A stretch of 26,761 nucleotides of DNA from DATGMB01 sp035293845. Lineage in GTDB: Bacteria; Acidobacteriota; Terriglobia; Bryobacterales; Bryobacteraceae. The stretch lies in assembly GCA_035293845.1 (NCBI GenBank), contig DATGMB010000328.1, forward strand, positions 1 to 26,761. Reading direction: 5' to 3'. Positions 1 through 8,690 of this stretch are shown piece after piece; within the stretch, counting starts at the first letter, position 1; every line of letters starts with the position of its first letter. Position numbers and translations under genes: made by a program. The notes beneath the pieces are model-generated. The model was not told the DNA's origin and did no database searches. It saw only the letters and a program-made list of their open reading frames with translations.

Positions 1-2418
1 TTCACCGCCATCGCCGTGGCCGCCCTGGCCCTCGGCATCGGCGCGAATACCGCGATTTTTACGGTCGTCAACAATGTGCTGCTCCAGCCGCTGCCGTATC
101 CGCAGCCGGATCGTATCCTCGCCATCGGGCGGACCTATCACAATAACGGCAAGACCAATTACGGCTTCTCCTGCTCCGTCCCCAAGTTCATGATGTGGCG
201 TCAGACCCAGGCGTTCGAGGCGATGACTCTGTACTTGCCGAGCGCGGTCGCGGCCAAGATCGGCGGCGATGAGCGCGCCGCGCCCGCCAAGGCCATGGCA
301 GTCTCGGAAGGCTTTTTCCGCGTTTTCGGCGTCGAGCCCGCGCTGGGCCGCACGTTCACGCCGCAGGAGGATCTCCCGAACGGTCCGAACGTGGCGGTGG
401 TCACGTATGAAGTCTGGCAGTCGCGGCTCGGCGGCGATCCCGGAATCCTGGGGCGCTCGCTGCCCATCGATGGCAAGCCCACGACCATCATCGGCATCCT
501 CGCGCGCGGTTTCCGCTCCGACCCGCCCGCCGACATCTTCACTCCCTTCCATGCCGATCCCGCCAGCGACAATCAGGCGCACTACTTGCGTGTGGCCGGA
601 CGCCTCAAACCGGGCGTCACCGTAGAACGCGCCAATGCCGAGCTTCGCGCCGCGGCCGAACGCTATCGCGCGCTGTATCCGATGTGGATGGACAAGAACG
701 AGAGCGCCGGCGCGGAGCCGCTGCGCGATGCCATTGTGGGCAATGTTCGCACGCCGCTCTTCATCCTGCTTGGCGCCGTCGCGTTCGTCCTGTTGATTGC
801 GTGCGCCAACGTGGCCAACTTGTTGCTCGCGCGCGCCGCCGCTCGCCAGAGGGAGTTGGCCGTGCGCGCCGCCATCGGCGCCAGCCGGGCGCGCGTAGTC
901 TGCCAACTCCTTACCGAAAGTCTGCTGCTGGCCCTCACGGGCGGCGCACTCGGCTTCGTGCTGGGATCGTGGGGCGTGCGCATCCTGCTGCTCTTCGCGC
1001 CGGGCAACATCCCGCGCATCAACGATCCCGAACGGCTGACCGCGCCCATTCCGGCGCTCGATTGGCAAGTCGCGGCCTTCACCTTCGGCCTCGCGATCCT
1101 CACCGCCGTACTCTTCGGGCTGCTGCCCGCGCTTCATACGTCGAATCCCGACCTGGCTTCCACCCTCAAGGAAGGCGGCCGCTCGGGCACCAGCCGCGCC
1201 CACAACCGCGCGCGCTCCCTCCTCGTGGTTTCGGAGGTGGCGCTGGCACTGGTGCTGCTGGTCGGCGCATCGCTCATGATTCGCACCTTCATCGGCCTGC
1301 GCACCGTGAACTCCGGGATCGACGCGCACAATGTGCTCACGCTCGAAACCTCCGTCGGCTCGGCTTACAAGACCACCGCGGCGGTCGAAGGCTTCATCAC
1401 GCGCACCGCGCAGCGCATCGAGGCGCTGCCGGGCGTGGAAGCGGCCGCAGTTACCGTCGCCCTGCCGACCACCAACGAGATCGATATCCCCTTCTCGATC
1501 GCCGGCCGCCCCGATCCCAAGGGCAGCCCGTACAACGGCGATGAGCAGTGGCGCTTCATCTCGCCTCACTATTTCCGCGCCTTCCACATCCCGCTGCTGC
1601 GCGGCCGCGTCTTCACCGAAAGCGACACGGGCAATTCCGCGCGCGTGGTGATCATCAACGAAGCGATGGCGAAGCAGTACTGGCCGAAGCAGGATCCCAT
1701 CGGCCAGGTGATCACGATCGGCAAGGGCCTCGGCCCGCAGTTCGAAGAACCGCCGCGGGAGATCGTCGGGATCGTCGGGAATGTGCGCGAAACCGGGCTT
1801 TCGGACAATCAGAGCGCTGTGATGTACGTCCCGCAGAGCCAGATCACCGAAGGCCTCACGCAACTGGCGAACTCCGTGCTGCCGCTCACGTGGGCGGTAC
1901 GCACCGCTGCCGACCCGGCCGGCCTGCGGAACGCCATCGAGCGCGAAATGCGCGCCGTGGATAGCCGCGTTTCCGTCGGCCATGTGCGCACTATGGAGCA
2001 GGTGATCGCGGAAGGCGTCTCCCGGCAGAACTTCAATATGGTGCTGCTCACCGTGTTCGGCGCCATCGCGCTGCTGCTGGCCGCGATCGGCATTTACGGC
2101 CTGATGGCGTATTCGGTCGAGCGCCGCACCCAGGAGCTCGGAATCCGCATGGCCTTGGGCGCCGCCGCCGCGGACGTGCTGAAGCTGGTGCTGTGGCAGG
2201 GCGCGCGGCTGACCGCGGTGGGCCTGGCGATCGGGCTCGCGCTGGCCTACGCCCTGATGCGCCTGCTCGCGAGCCTCCTGTTCGGCGTGAAATCCACCGA
2301 TCCCGTGAGCTTCGCCATCGTGGCCGCGATTCTGGCGTTCGTCGCGCTGCTCGCCAGCTATATCCCTGCGCGCCGCGCCGCGCGAATCGCGCCGTCCGAC
2401 GCGCTGCGCTGCCAGTAA
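1..2418 (+). CDS. ADOP-type (MacB/FtsX-like) ABC transporter permease, 5' end outside window
   Basis: The reading frame is open from base 1, so the true start lies upstream; 805 residues are visible. The first residues form a hydrophobic helix ending in GIGANTAIF, the usual first membrane span of MacB-like permeases. A periplasmic core (about nt 90-740) follows, then an FtsX block with three helices (nt 750-1130, containing ACANVANLLLARA), a second periplasmic section, and a C-terminal FtsX block (nt 2030-2400) with the conserved QELGIRMALGA stretch. This duplicated layout is typical of the orphan permeases that are abundant in Acidobacteriota and are encoded without an adjacent ATPase. No ATPase gene is visible here. 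Substrate is unknown; export of a small molecule or peptide, or envelope stress handling, is only a guess. It converges on aroA with seven bases between the stop codons. Confidence 0.93.
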   Translation, partial: FTAIAVAALALGIGANTAIFTVVNNVLLQPLPYPQPDRILAIGRTYHNNGKTNYGFSCSVPKFMMWRQTQAFEAMTLYLPSAVAAKIGGDERAAPAKAMAVSEGFFRVFGVEPALGRTFTPQEDLPNGPNVAVVTYEVWQSRLGGDPGILGRSLPIDGKPTTIIGILARGFRSDPPADIFTPFHADPASDNQAHYLRVAGRLKPGVTVERANAELRAAAERYRALYPMWMDKNESAGAEPLRDAIVGNVRTPLFILLGAVAFVLLIACANVANLLLARAAARQRELAVRAAIGASRARVVCQLLTESLLLALTGGALGFVLGSWGVRILLLFAPGNIPRINDPERLTAPIPALDWQVAAFTFGLAILTAVLFGLLPALHTSNPDLASTLKEGGRSGTSRAHNRARSLLVVSEVALALVLLVGASLMIRTFIGLRTVNSGIDAHNVLTLETSVGSAYKTTAAVEGFITRTAQRIEALPGVEAAAVTVALPTTNEIDIPFSIAGRPDPKGSPYNGDEQWRFISPHYFRAFHIPLLRGRVFTESDTGNSARVVIINEAMAKQYWPKQDPIGQVITIGKGLGPQFEEPPREIVGIVGNVRETGLSDNQSAVMYVPQSQITEGLTQLANSVLPLTWAVRTAADPAGLRNAIEREMRAVDSRVSVGHVRTMEQVIAEGVSRQNFNMVLLTVFGAIALLLAAIGIYGLMAYSVERRTQELGIRMALGAAAADVLKLVLWQGARLTAVGLAIGLALAYALMRLLASLLFGVKSTDPVSFAIVAAILAFVALLASYIPARRAARIAPSDALRCQ

Positions 2419-2425
2419 GGCGGGC

Positions 2426-3706
2426 TCAGCGCGCGCACGCGCTCAGGGTATCCCAGAACTCCGGGAAGGAGACGGAAGCCGCTTCGGCCCCATCGATCGC
2501 GCATTCGCCGTCCGCGGCCAGCGCCGCCACTGCGAACGCCATCGCAATCCGGTGATCGCCGTAGGAATCGACCCGCGCCGCGCGGAACCGCTGCCGGCCG
2601 GGAACGAACAGCCCGTCCGCCGCCTCCTCGGCCGCGAGGCCCATGCGCCGCAGGTTCTCCACCACGGTCTTGATCCGGTCCGTCTCCTTGATCCGCAGCT
2701 CGCCGGCGTCCCGCACCGTCAGCCCTTCCTCCGTCGCCGCCCCCAGCACCGCGAGCACGGGAATCTCGTCGATCAGGGCCGCCGTGAGCCCGCCTTCGAT
2801 CGTGCCGCCGCGCAGCTCCGAATGCCGCACTTCGATCTCGCCGATCAGCTCTCCGTTGATGCTTTCGAGCTGCGGGATCCGGATGCGCGCCCCCATCCCC
2901 ATCAGAAAATCGAGCAGCGCCGATCGCGTCGGGTTGAGCCCCACGCCACGGATCGCCAGCTCCGAGCCGGGCACGAGCAGCGCCGCCGCCAGGAAGAATG
3001 CCGCCGAGGAAAGATCCGAAGGCACGGTCAGCTCGCGCCCGCTCAGCTTCGGCCGGCCCTTGACCGCAATCCGCAGCCCGTCCACCGAGACGTCCGCGCC
3101 GAATTCGCGCAGCGCGATTTCCGTATGGTCGCGAGACCGCACCGGCTCGGTCACGGAAGTCTGCCCCTCCGCGTGCAGCCCGGCGAACAGCACGCAAGTC
3201 TTCACCTGCGCGCTCGGGACCGGCGTCGCGTAATCGATCGGCCGCAGCCGCGCGCCTTCGATGGCAAGCGGTGGAAATTTTCCCTCGCGCGCCTCGATCC
3301 GCGCCCCCATTTGCGCGAGCGGCTTCATAATCCGCTGCATCGGCCGCCGCGAGAGCGATTCATCGCCGAAAATGCGCGAGGGGAACGGTTGCGCCGCCAG
3401 GATCCCGGAAAGCATCCGGATGGTCGAACCCGAATTTCCCGCGTCCAGATCCTTCGCCGGCTCGCGCAGCCCTTCGAGCCCGCGCCCGTGCACCGTGACC
3501 TCCGTCCCGTTTTCTTCGATGTCGATTCCGAGCGCGCGCACACACCCCAGCGTCGAATGACAGTCCGCCCCGGTCGAATAGTTGCGTATCCGGCTGGTCC
3601 CTTCCGCGATGGCGGAAATCATAGCGTAGCGATGGGAGATGGATTTATCCCCCGGCAATGTGATCGCGCCCGAAACGGCGCGCGCAGGCGAGATGCGTTT
3701 TTGCAT
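2426..3706 (-). CDS. aroA: 3-phosphoshikimate 1-carboxyvinyltransferase (EPSP synthase), class II-like
   Basis: Joins shikimate-3-phosphate and phosphoenolpyruvate to give EPSP, the sixth step of chorismate and aromatic amino acid synthesis, in the cytoplasm. The 426-residue product has the expected length and motifs: LPGDKSISHR (residues 17-26), GNSGSTIRM (90-98), SAQVK (165-169), RDHTE (192-196), NPTR (258-261), RIKETDRIK and a C-terminal YGDHRIAMA. GDKS, SAQVK, RDHTE and NPTR are the four signatures used to define class II enzymes, and the GNSG loop resembles Bacillus AroA. The chosen ATG at 3706 has GGAAG six bases upstream. An in-frame ATG at 3727 would add seven residues and has no better ribosome site. 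The gene lies 40 nt downstream of an ADOP permease on the same strand, so it may be read from the same transcript. Confidence 0.97.
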   Translation of the reverse strand: MQKRISPARAVSGAITLPGDKSISHRYAMISAIAEGTSRIRNYSTGADCHSTLGCVRALGIDIEENGTEVTVHGRGLEGLREPAKDLDAGNSGSTIRMLSGILAAQPFPSRIFGDESLSRRPMQRIMKPLAQMGARIEAREGKFPPLAIEGARLRPIDYATPVPSAQVKTCVLFAGLHAEGQTSVTEPVRSRDHTEIALREFGADVSVDGLRIAVKGRPKLSGRELTVPSDLSSAAFFLAAALLVPGSELAIRGVGLNPTRSALLDFLMGMGARIRIPQLESINGELIGEIEVRHSELRGGTIEGGLTAALIDEIPVLAVLGAATEEGLTVRDAGELRIKETDRIKTVVENLRRMGLAAEEAADGLFVPGRQRFRAARVDSYGDHRIAMAFAVAALAADGECAIDGAEAASVSFPEFWDTLSACAR

Positions 3707-3746
3707 GGCGAACTTCCAGGATGCCATGCCGGGCGCAGCCGCCGCA

Positions 3747-6386
3747 TCACTCGCAGCGTAACGAGATCGCCGGGTCCACGAAGGTCGCGCGCCGCGCAGG
3801 GAAATAGCAGGCGCCCGCGGCTACCAGGCAGAACAGCACGGCCACCGCGAGGAAGGTCGGCGTATCCGTGGCCTGCACCTCGAACAGCAGGCTTCGCATC
3901 CACCGCGTGGCGCCCCAGGCGCAGGCAAGGCCCAGCGACATTCCGCCGAGCCACAACGCCGCGCCCTGCCGCAGAACAAGGCCCATCACCGCGCTCCGCT
4001 GCGCGCCCAAGGCCATGCGGATGCCGATTTCCGCGGTCCGCTGCGCCACCGACCACGCCATCAGCGCGTATAGCCCTACCAACGAAAGAAACAGCGCGAT
4101 GGCGCCGAACGCCGTCAGCACGATCGTTTGGAACCGCCGCTCCGCACCGGCTTCCGAGACCCGATCGTCCATGGTTTGCATCTCCGCCACCGCGAGGCCG
4201 GGGTCCAGGTTTCGCACCAGGCTGCGGACCGCCGCGGCGATCCGCTCCGCCGGAAGCGCGCTTCGCACCACCAGCGATGCCGCGCGGCTGCCGGTCTGCC
4301 AGAGCGGCAGGTAAATCTGCATCGGCGGCGCGGCGTCCAGTTCGTACTGCCGCACATCGGCCACAACGCCCACGATTGTCCGCCTCCCGTTGTAGTGCAC
4401 ATAATGGCCCAGCGCCGGGCGGCCCGGAAAGTACCGCCGCGCAAAGCTGCGGCTCACGATGATGGCGGGCGTCCGTCCCGCTGCGTCGCTGTCGTCGAAC
4501 TCTCTGCCTTCGAGCAGCGGAATGCCCATCGCGGCGAAGTAGCGGGGCGTCACCGAGCGGGTTTCGAACGACGTCTTTTCATCGAACGCATATCCTTCCA
4601 CTTCGATGATGCTGATCGATTGGCCCCCGCCGAGCGGGACATGGTCGATCGCCGCCGCCTCCTCGACGCCCGGGATGGCCCGCGTCCGCTCCAATAGCGA
4701 CTGGAAGAACGCGTTCTGCCTCTGTGGCCCGTCATAGCGGCCGTAAAGTTCGACGCCGATGCTGACCGTGGATTGCGGCGAAAATCCCTTATCCACGGCG
4801 CGCAGTTTCAAAAAGCTGCGGATCAGCAGGCCCGAACCCGCCAGCAGCACGATGGTCAGCGCCATCTCTGCCACGATGAGCGCGCGATGCAGCCGGCTCC
4901 CGCCCTTGACCCCGCGGGCGCCCGAGCGCTTCATCGCCTCATGCAGATTCGAGCGCGAGGCGGACCACGCGGGAAGCAATCCCGAAAGCACCGCCGTCGC
5001 CAGCGATACGAGCACCGTAAAGGCCAGCACCCGCGCGTCGACCGACGTCTCCTCGACCCTCGGAAGATTCGCCGGATGGACCGCCACAAGCAGCCGCACG
5101 ATGGCGATTGCCGCGGCCAGGCCCAGCGCGCCGCCGGCCAATGCGATGGATAGCGATTCCGCCAGCAATTGCCGGACCAGCCGCAGCCGGGAAGCGCCGA
5201 GCGCCGCCCGTACGCTCATTTCCTGCATTCGTGAGCTGGCCCGCGCCAGCGCCAGGCCGGCCACGTTCGAGCACGCGATCAGCAGAACCAGCAGCACCGC
5301 CGCCAGGAAGATCAGCAGCAGGCGGCGCGACCCGCCCACGATAGCTTGTTCGAAAGGCCGCACGACTGCTTCCGCCTTAAGATGGTGCTGGTACGGCGAA
5401 TCGAATCGCGACGTAATGGCCGACATCTCCGCCTGAGCCTGCTGCAGCGTCGCGCCCGGCCGCAGCCGTCCGATGGCGTTGCCCTCCTGGTCATTGCGCG
5501 AGACTCTCTGCTCGGGCGTCATCTGCCACGCCACCCAGAGATCGGTGGTCTTGCCCCGCGTCTCCAGGCACTCGGCGCCGTGCGGGAAGGCGAACCCCGG
5601 CGGCATCACGCCGACGATCCAGTACGGCCGCCCGTCGAGCAGCAGCTCTTTCCCCAGCACGCCCCGGTCGCCGCCGAATCGCGAGCGCCACAGCACATCG
5701 CCGAGCACGGCTACGCGCGGTTTGCCGGGCTCGGTATCGCGGGCTTCGACCGCGCGGCCGAGCGCGGGCGCCACGCCCAGCACGCGGAAGAAATCGCCCG
5801 TTACGCGCGATCCCGTGGCCCGGAATGTCTCGCCGCCTGCCGAGGCGTTCCAGGCGTTGGTGGTGAACAGCGCCATGCCGCTGAGAAAGCGGCTCTGGCG
5901 CTGCCATTCCGCGAAGTCCCCGTTGTTCGGCCCCCACGCTTCGAGCGGCACATTCGGAATGCCGGGCAGCGGCTCATATAAAAACACCAGCCGTTCCGGA
6001 TCGCGGTAGGGCAGATCGCGCAGCAGCACCGCGTTGACGACGCTGAATACCACGGTCGTCGCCCCGATCCCCAGCGCCAGCGTCAGCACCGCCAGCGCCG
6101 CAAACCCGCGGTCCCGGCGCAGCAGCCGCCAGCCGTGCCGGAGATCGGCCGCCAACGATTCCAGCACGCCCAGCCCGCGCGCTTCGCGGCAAGCTTCCTT
6201 CGTCTGCGCGATCCCGCCGAATTCGAGCCGCGCCCGCCGCTCGGCTTCGCTGCGCGGCATGCCGGCGCGCACCAGCTCTTCGGTGTAAGCTTCCAGGTGA
6301 AACCGCAGTTCCTCATCCATTTCGCGCTCCGCGCGGCGTGGATCGAGCGCCGTCCGCAACCAGGACCGAAGCCGTGCCCCTGGCAT
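3747..6386 (-). CDS. ADOP-type ABC transporter permease with N-terminal ADOP domain
   Basis: An 879-residue membrane protein. Residues 1-85 form a charged cytoplasmic region with the EMDEELRFHLEAYTEEL helix, typical of PadR-linked acidobacterial permeases. The first membrane helix (about 95-118) contains LGIGATTVVFSVVNAVLL. A MacB-like periplasmic core follows, then an FtsX block near 350-440 (ACSNVAGLALARA) and a C-terminal FtsX block near 760-875 (AEIGIRMALGA). The start at 6386 is well supported: it has an AGGAGG site and its ATG shares one base with the stop of the upstream PadR gene (TGATG), implying translational coupling. The frame stays open back to 6533 inside padR, but that extension is compositionally unlike a protein and is rejected. 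There is no ATPase partner nearby and the substrate is unknown. Expression is probably controlled by the PadR protein. Confidence 0.95.
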   Translation of the reverse strand: MPGARLRSWLRTALDPRRAEREMDEELRFHLEAYTEELVRAGMPRSEAERRARLEFGGIAQTKEACREARGLGVLESLAADLRHGWRLLRRDRGFAALAVLTLALGIGATTVVFSVVNAVLLRDLPYRDPERLVFLYEPLPGIPNVPLEAWGPNNGDFAEWQRQSRFLSGMALFTTNAWNASAGGETFRATGSRVTGDFFRVLGVAPALGRAVEARDTEPGKPRVAVLGDVLWRSRFGGDRGVLGKELLLDGRPYWIVGVMPPGFAFPHGAECLETRGKTTDLWVAWQMTPEQRVSRNDQEGNAIGRLRPGATLQQAQAEMSAITSRFDSPYQHHLKAEAVVRPFEQAIVGGSRRLLLIFLAAVLLVLLIACSNVAGLALARASSRMQEMSVRAALGASRLRLVRQLLAESLSIALAGGALGLAAAIAIVRLLVAVHPANLPRVEETSVDARVLAFTVLVSLATAVLSGLLPAWSASRSNLHEAMKRSGARGVKGGSRLHRALIVAEMALTIVLLAGSGLLIRSFLKLRAVDKGFSPQSTVSIGVELYGRYDGPQRQNAFFQSLLERTRAIPGVEEAAAIDHVPLGGGQSISIIEVEGYAFDEKTSFETRSVTPRYFAAMGIPLLEGREFDDSDAAGRTPAIIVSRSFARRYFPGRPALGHYVHYNGRRTIVGVVADVRQYELDAAPPMQIYLPLWQTGSRAASLVVRSALPAERIAAAVRSLVRNLDPGLAVAEMQTMDDRVSEAGAERRFQTIVLTAFGAIALFLSLVGLYALMAWSVAQRTAEIGIRMALGAQRSAVMGLVLRQGAALWLGGMSLGLACAWGATRWMRSLLFEVQATDTPTFLAVAVLFCLVAAGACYFPARRATFVDPAISLRCE

Positions 6387-6727
6387 CAGACCTCCTCCGG
6401 CGTGGCCCGCAGTACGGCCGCGATCGCATCCGCCATGCGGCCCCACTGTTCGGTCTCGGACCGCAGCGCCCGCCGTCCCGCCGCCGTCAGCCGGTAAAAC
6501 TTCGCCCTGCGCCGGTTCTCCGATTCGCCCCATTCGCTCGCGATCCAGCCCTGCTGCTCCAGCCGGTACAGCGCCGGGTAAAGCGAGCCCTGCAGAATCT
6601 GCAAGCGTTCGCCCGAGATCTGCTGAATGCGCAGGAGGATGCCGTAGCCGTGCAGCGGGCCCAGGGACACGGCTTTGAGAATCAGCAGGTCGAGCGTGCC
6701 CTGCAGCAGGTCGAGCGGTTTTCCCAT
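6386..6727 (-). CDS. PadR family transcriptional regulator
   Basis: A 113-residue winged-helix repressor. It opens with GTLDLLILKAVSLGPLHGYG, the hallmark of the PadR N-terminal domain. The recognition region follows (LQGSLYPALYRLEQQGWI, with the SLYPAL motif), then the wing (RRRAKFYRLTAAGRRAL) and a short C-terminal helix for dimerisation. PadR proteins of this short type usually sit directly before an ADOP permease in Acidobacteriota and are presumed to repress their own operon until an effector binds. The one-base overlap with the permease fits this. The ATG at 6727 is preceded by AGGAGAG five bases upstream, and that ribosome site is part of an inverted repeat described separately. The effector is unknown. 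Confidence 0.96.
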   Translation of the reverse strand: MGKPLDLLQGTLDLLILKAVSLGPLHGYGILLRIQQISGERLQILQGSLYPALYRLEQQGWIASEWGESENRRRAKFYRLTAAGRRALRSETEQWGRMADAIAAVLRATPEEV

Positions 6728-6731
6728 CTCT

Positions 6732-6754
6732 CTCCTAGAATGCCAAGGAGAGCA
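6732..6754 (-). promoter_or_regulatory. Inverted repeat covering the padR ribosome binding site
   Basis: Perfect 7-bp arms (CTCTCCT and AGGAGAG) with a 9-nt loop lie just before the padR start codon at 6727. On the minus-strand transcript the 3' arm is the AGGAGAG ribosome binding site itself. The site could act as an RNA hairpin that hides the ribosome site, or as a DNA operator for PadR. A TATGCT sequence just upstream on the minus strand could be a -10 element, but no convincing -35 was found. Confidence 0.45.
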
Positions 6755-6807
6755 TAGCAGAGGTAGAGAATCCCGGCAACCGTGCTACCAACACCGTGCC
6801 GCGGTTC

Positions 6808-8667
6808 CTATCGGTTTTCTGCGGGTAAGGAGAAGAAGAACTCGGCGCCCTCGCCCGGCTGGGAACGGACCCACAGGCGTCCGCCGTGGCGTTCGATAAT
6901 CTTGCTGCAGATTGCCAGCCCCATGCCGGTTCCGGGGATCTCTCTGCCGTGGAGGCGCTTGAAAAGTCCGAAAATCGATTCCTGATAGGAAGGGTGAATG
7001 CCGATGCCGTTATCGCGGACACTGAAGATCCACTCATGGTCCTCCATTTGGGCGCGGATGTCCACACGTGGAGGCGCATCGGACCGGTATTTGATTGCGT
7101 TGCTGATCAGGTTCTGAAAAATCTGTACGATCTGCGCGTTATGGCCTTGGACGGACGGCAGATCATCGCTCCTCACTACTGCTCCGCTCTCCGCGATGGC
7201 CGCCTTCAAATTGTCCAGCGCGCACTGGAGGGCTTCATTCATGTCTACGGAGGTCGTCTCGTCGTGCGAACCTGCCGCGTGGCTGTAGGCGAGGAGATCG
7301 TTCAGCAGCATCTCCATCCGTTGCACACTTTCCACGATGTAGGCGATCGACGCCTGAGCGTCCACTTCCGAACCGGTCTTGACCGCGCGCAGAAGGAGTT
7401 GCGAGAAGTTCAGCACATTTCGTAAGGGCTCCCGCAAATCATGCGTGATCGCGTAGGTGAACTGATTCAACTCGTCGTTCGTGCGGCGTAATTGCACCGC
7501 CTGTACGTTCCGGAATCTCTCGTCCGCGCGGCGCTCGGTCACATCCCGAAAGACCAGGACGACTCCCGATACCGCGCCGTTGGCCGCGCGGATCGGCGCG
7601 CCGCTATCGTCGATGGAAAGTTCGCGCCCGTCCTTCGTAATCAGCAGTGTGTGATTTGCCAGCCCGACCACCTTGCCCTCACGAAGGACCTTGGTGGCCG
7701 GATTTTCGACGATCTGCCGTGAATCCTCGTTGATGATGTGGAAGACCTCTTCGAGCGGCCTGCCCGCAGCCTCCTGGTTGGTCCATCCCGTCAGCCCCTC
7801 GGCGACCGGATTCAAATACACCACGCGGCCGGCATCGTCCGTGGTGATGACTCCGTCGCCAATGCTGTTCAGCGTCACGCGAAGGCGCTCCCGCTCCGCC
7901 GCCAATTCCTCCCGGATACGGATCTGTTCGGTGATATCGCGAGCGATTTTGGAGGCGCCGATGATCCGCCCCTCTTCGTCGCGAATCGGTGACACCGTAA
8001 GCGATATCGAGACGCGCCTTCCATCTTTGGCCTTGCGAACGGTTTCGTAGTGGTCGATCCGCTCGCCCCGCCGGATCCGCTCCAGAATTCGCGGCATCTC
8101 ATCGAGGCGATCCGGCGGAGCGATGGTCGCGATGGGTCTTCCGATCATTTCTTCCGCCGAATAGCCGAAAATCCGTTCCGCGCCTTTATTCCAACTCGTA
8201 ATGATTCCGTTTACATCCTTGCTGATGATGGCGTCATCGGAAGATTCCACAATCGCCGCGAGGAGCCGCTGTGTAATTTCCGCCTTCCGCTGCAGGGTGA
8301 TGTCCCTGAACACAAGCACCGCGCCCTGCAATTCGCCGTCGTCGCCCCGGATTGGCGCGGCGCTGTCCGCAATGGGGACTTCCGTCCCGTCCCGGGCGAT
8401 CAATACCGTATGATTCGCCAGACCGACGGTGACGCCCTCGCTGAGAACTTTGGCGAGAGGGCTTTCCACTCTTTGACGAGTGAATTCGTTTTGAATATGG
8501 AAAACCTCATCGAGATGCTTGCCCGTGACCTCGGATTCGGTCGCGCGAAGCAACGATAAGGCTACCTTGTTGACGAAGACGACCCGTCCCACGGCATCCG
8601 TTGAGATCACGCCATCCCCGATACTCGCCAAAGTGGTCCTAAGATAATGTTCGAGTCCCTGCGGCAT
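6808..8667 (-). CDS. Soluble multi-PAS sensor histidine kinase
   Basis: A 619-residue kinase with no membrane segment or signal peptide, so probably cytoplasmic. It has three PAS domains (about 8-128, 135-255 and 262-378), a HisKA domain with phospho-acceptor H409 in THDLREPL, and a HATPase domain with N box from 519 (NLISNAIKY), DNGIGI near 552 and GTGMGLAI near 579. The H-box variant with FTYAITHDLREPLRN resembles phytochrome-like and PAS kinases that signal to small CheY-like regulators. PAS1 and PAS3 are close copies of each other. Start: ATG at 8667 with AAGGGA upstream. It lies 23 nt after the stop of the response regulator, so the two form an operon and a likely pair. No chromophore cysteine or GAF domain was seen; the signal sensed is unknown. 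Codon and base use is less GC-rich than in the neighbouring biosynthetic genes. Confidence 0.93.
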   Translation of the reverse strand: MPQGLEHYLRTTLASIGDGVISTDAVGRVVFVNKVALSLLRATESEVTGKHLDEVFHIQNEFTRQRVESPLAKVLSEGVTVGLANHTVLIARDGTEVPIADSAAPIRGDDGELQGAVLVFRDITLQRKAEITQRLLAAIVESSDDAIISKDVNGIITSWNKGAERIFGYSAEEMIGRPIATIAPPDRLDEMPRILERIRRGERIDHYETVRKAKDGRRVSISLTVSPIRDEEGRIIGASKIARDITEQIRIREELAAERERLRVTLNSIGDGVITTDDAGRVVYLNPVAEGLTGWTNQEAAGRPLEEVFHIINEDSRQIVENPATKVLREGKVVGLANHTLLITKDGRELSIDDSGAPIRAANGAVSGVVLVFRDVTERRADERFRNVQAVQLRRTNDELNQFTYAITHDLREPLRNVLNFSQLLLRAVKTGSEVDAQASIAYIVESVQRMEMLLNDLLAYSHAAGSHDETTSVDMNEALQCALDNLKAAIAESGAVVRSDDLPSVQGHNAQIVQIFQNLISNAIKYRSDAPPRVDIRAQMEDHEWIFSVRDNGIGIHPSYQESIFGLFKRLHGREIPGTGMGLAICSKIIERHGGRLWVRSQPGEGAEFFFSLPAENR

Positions 8668-8690
8668 CAGTCGTTTCCCTTTTCATGGAT

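Noticed and set aside
2552..4462. A 636-codon plus-strand open frame across aroA and the second ADOP gene
   Set aside because: It is antisense to two genes with intact motifs, and its arginine/proline-rich translation shows no domain.
6387..6533. Extended N terminus for the second ADOP permease
   Set aside because: The extra 49 codons overlap padR in another frame. The ATG at 6386 has an AGGAGG site and begins the conserved N-terminal domain.
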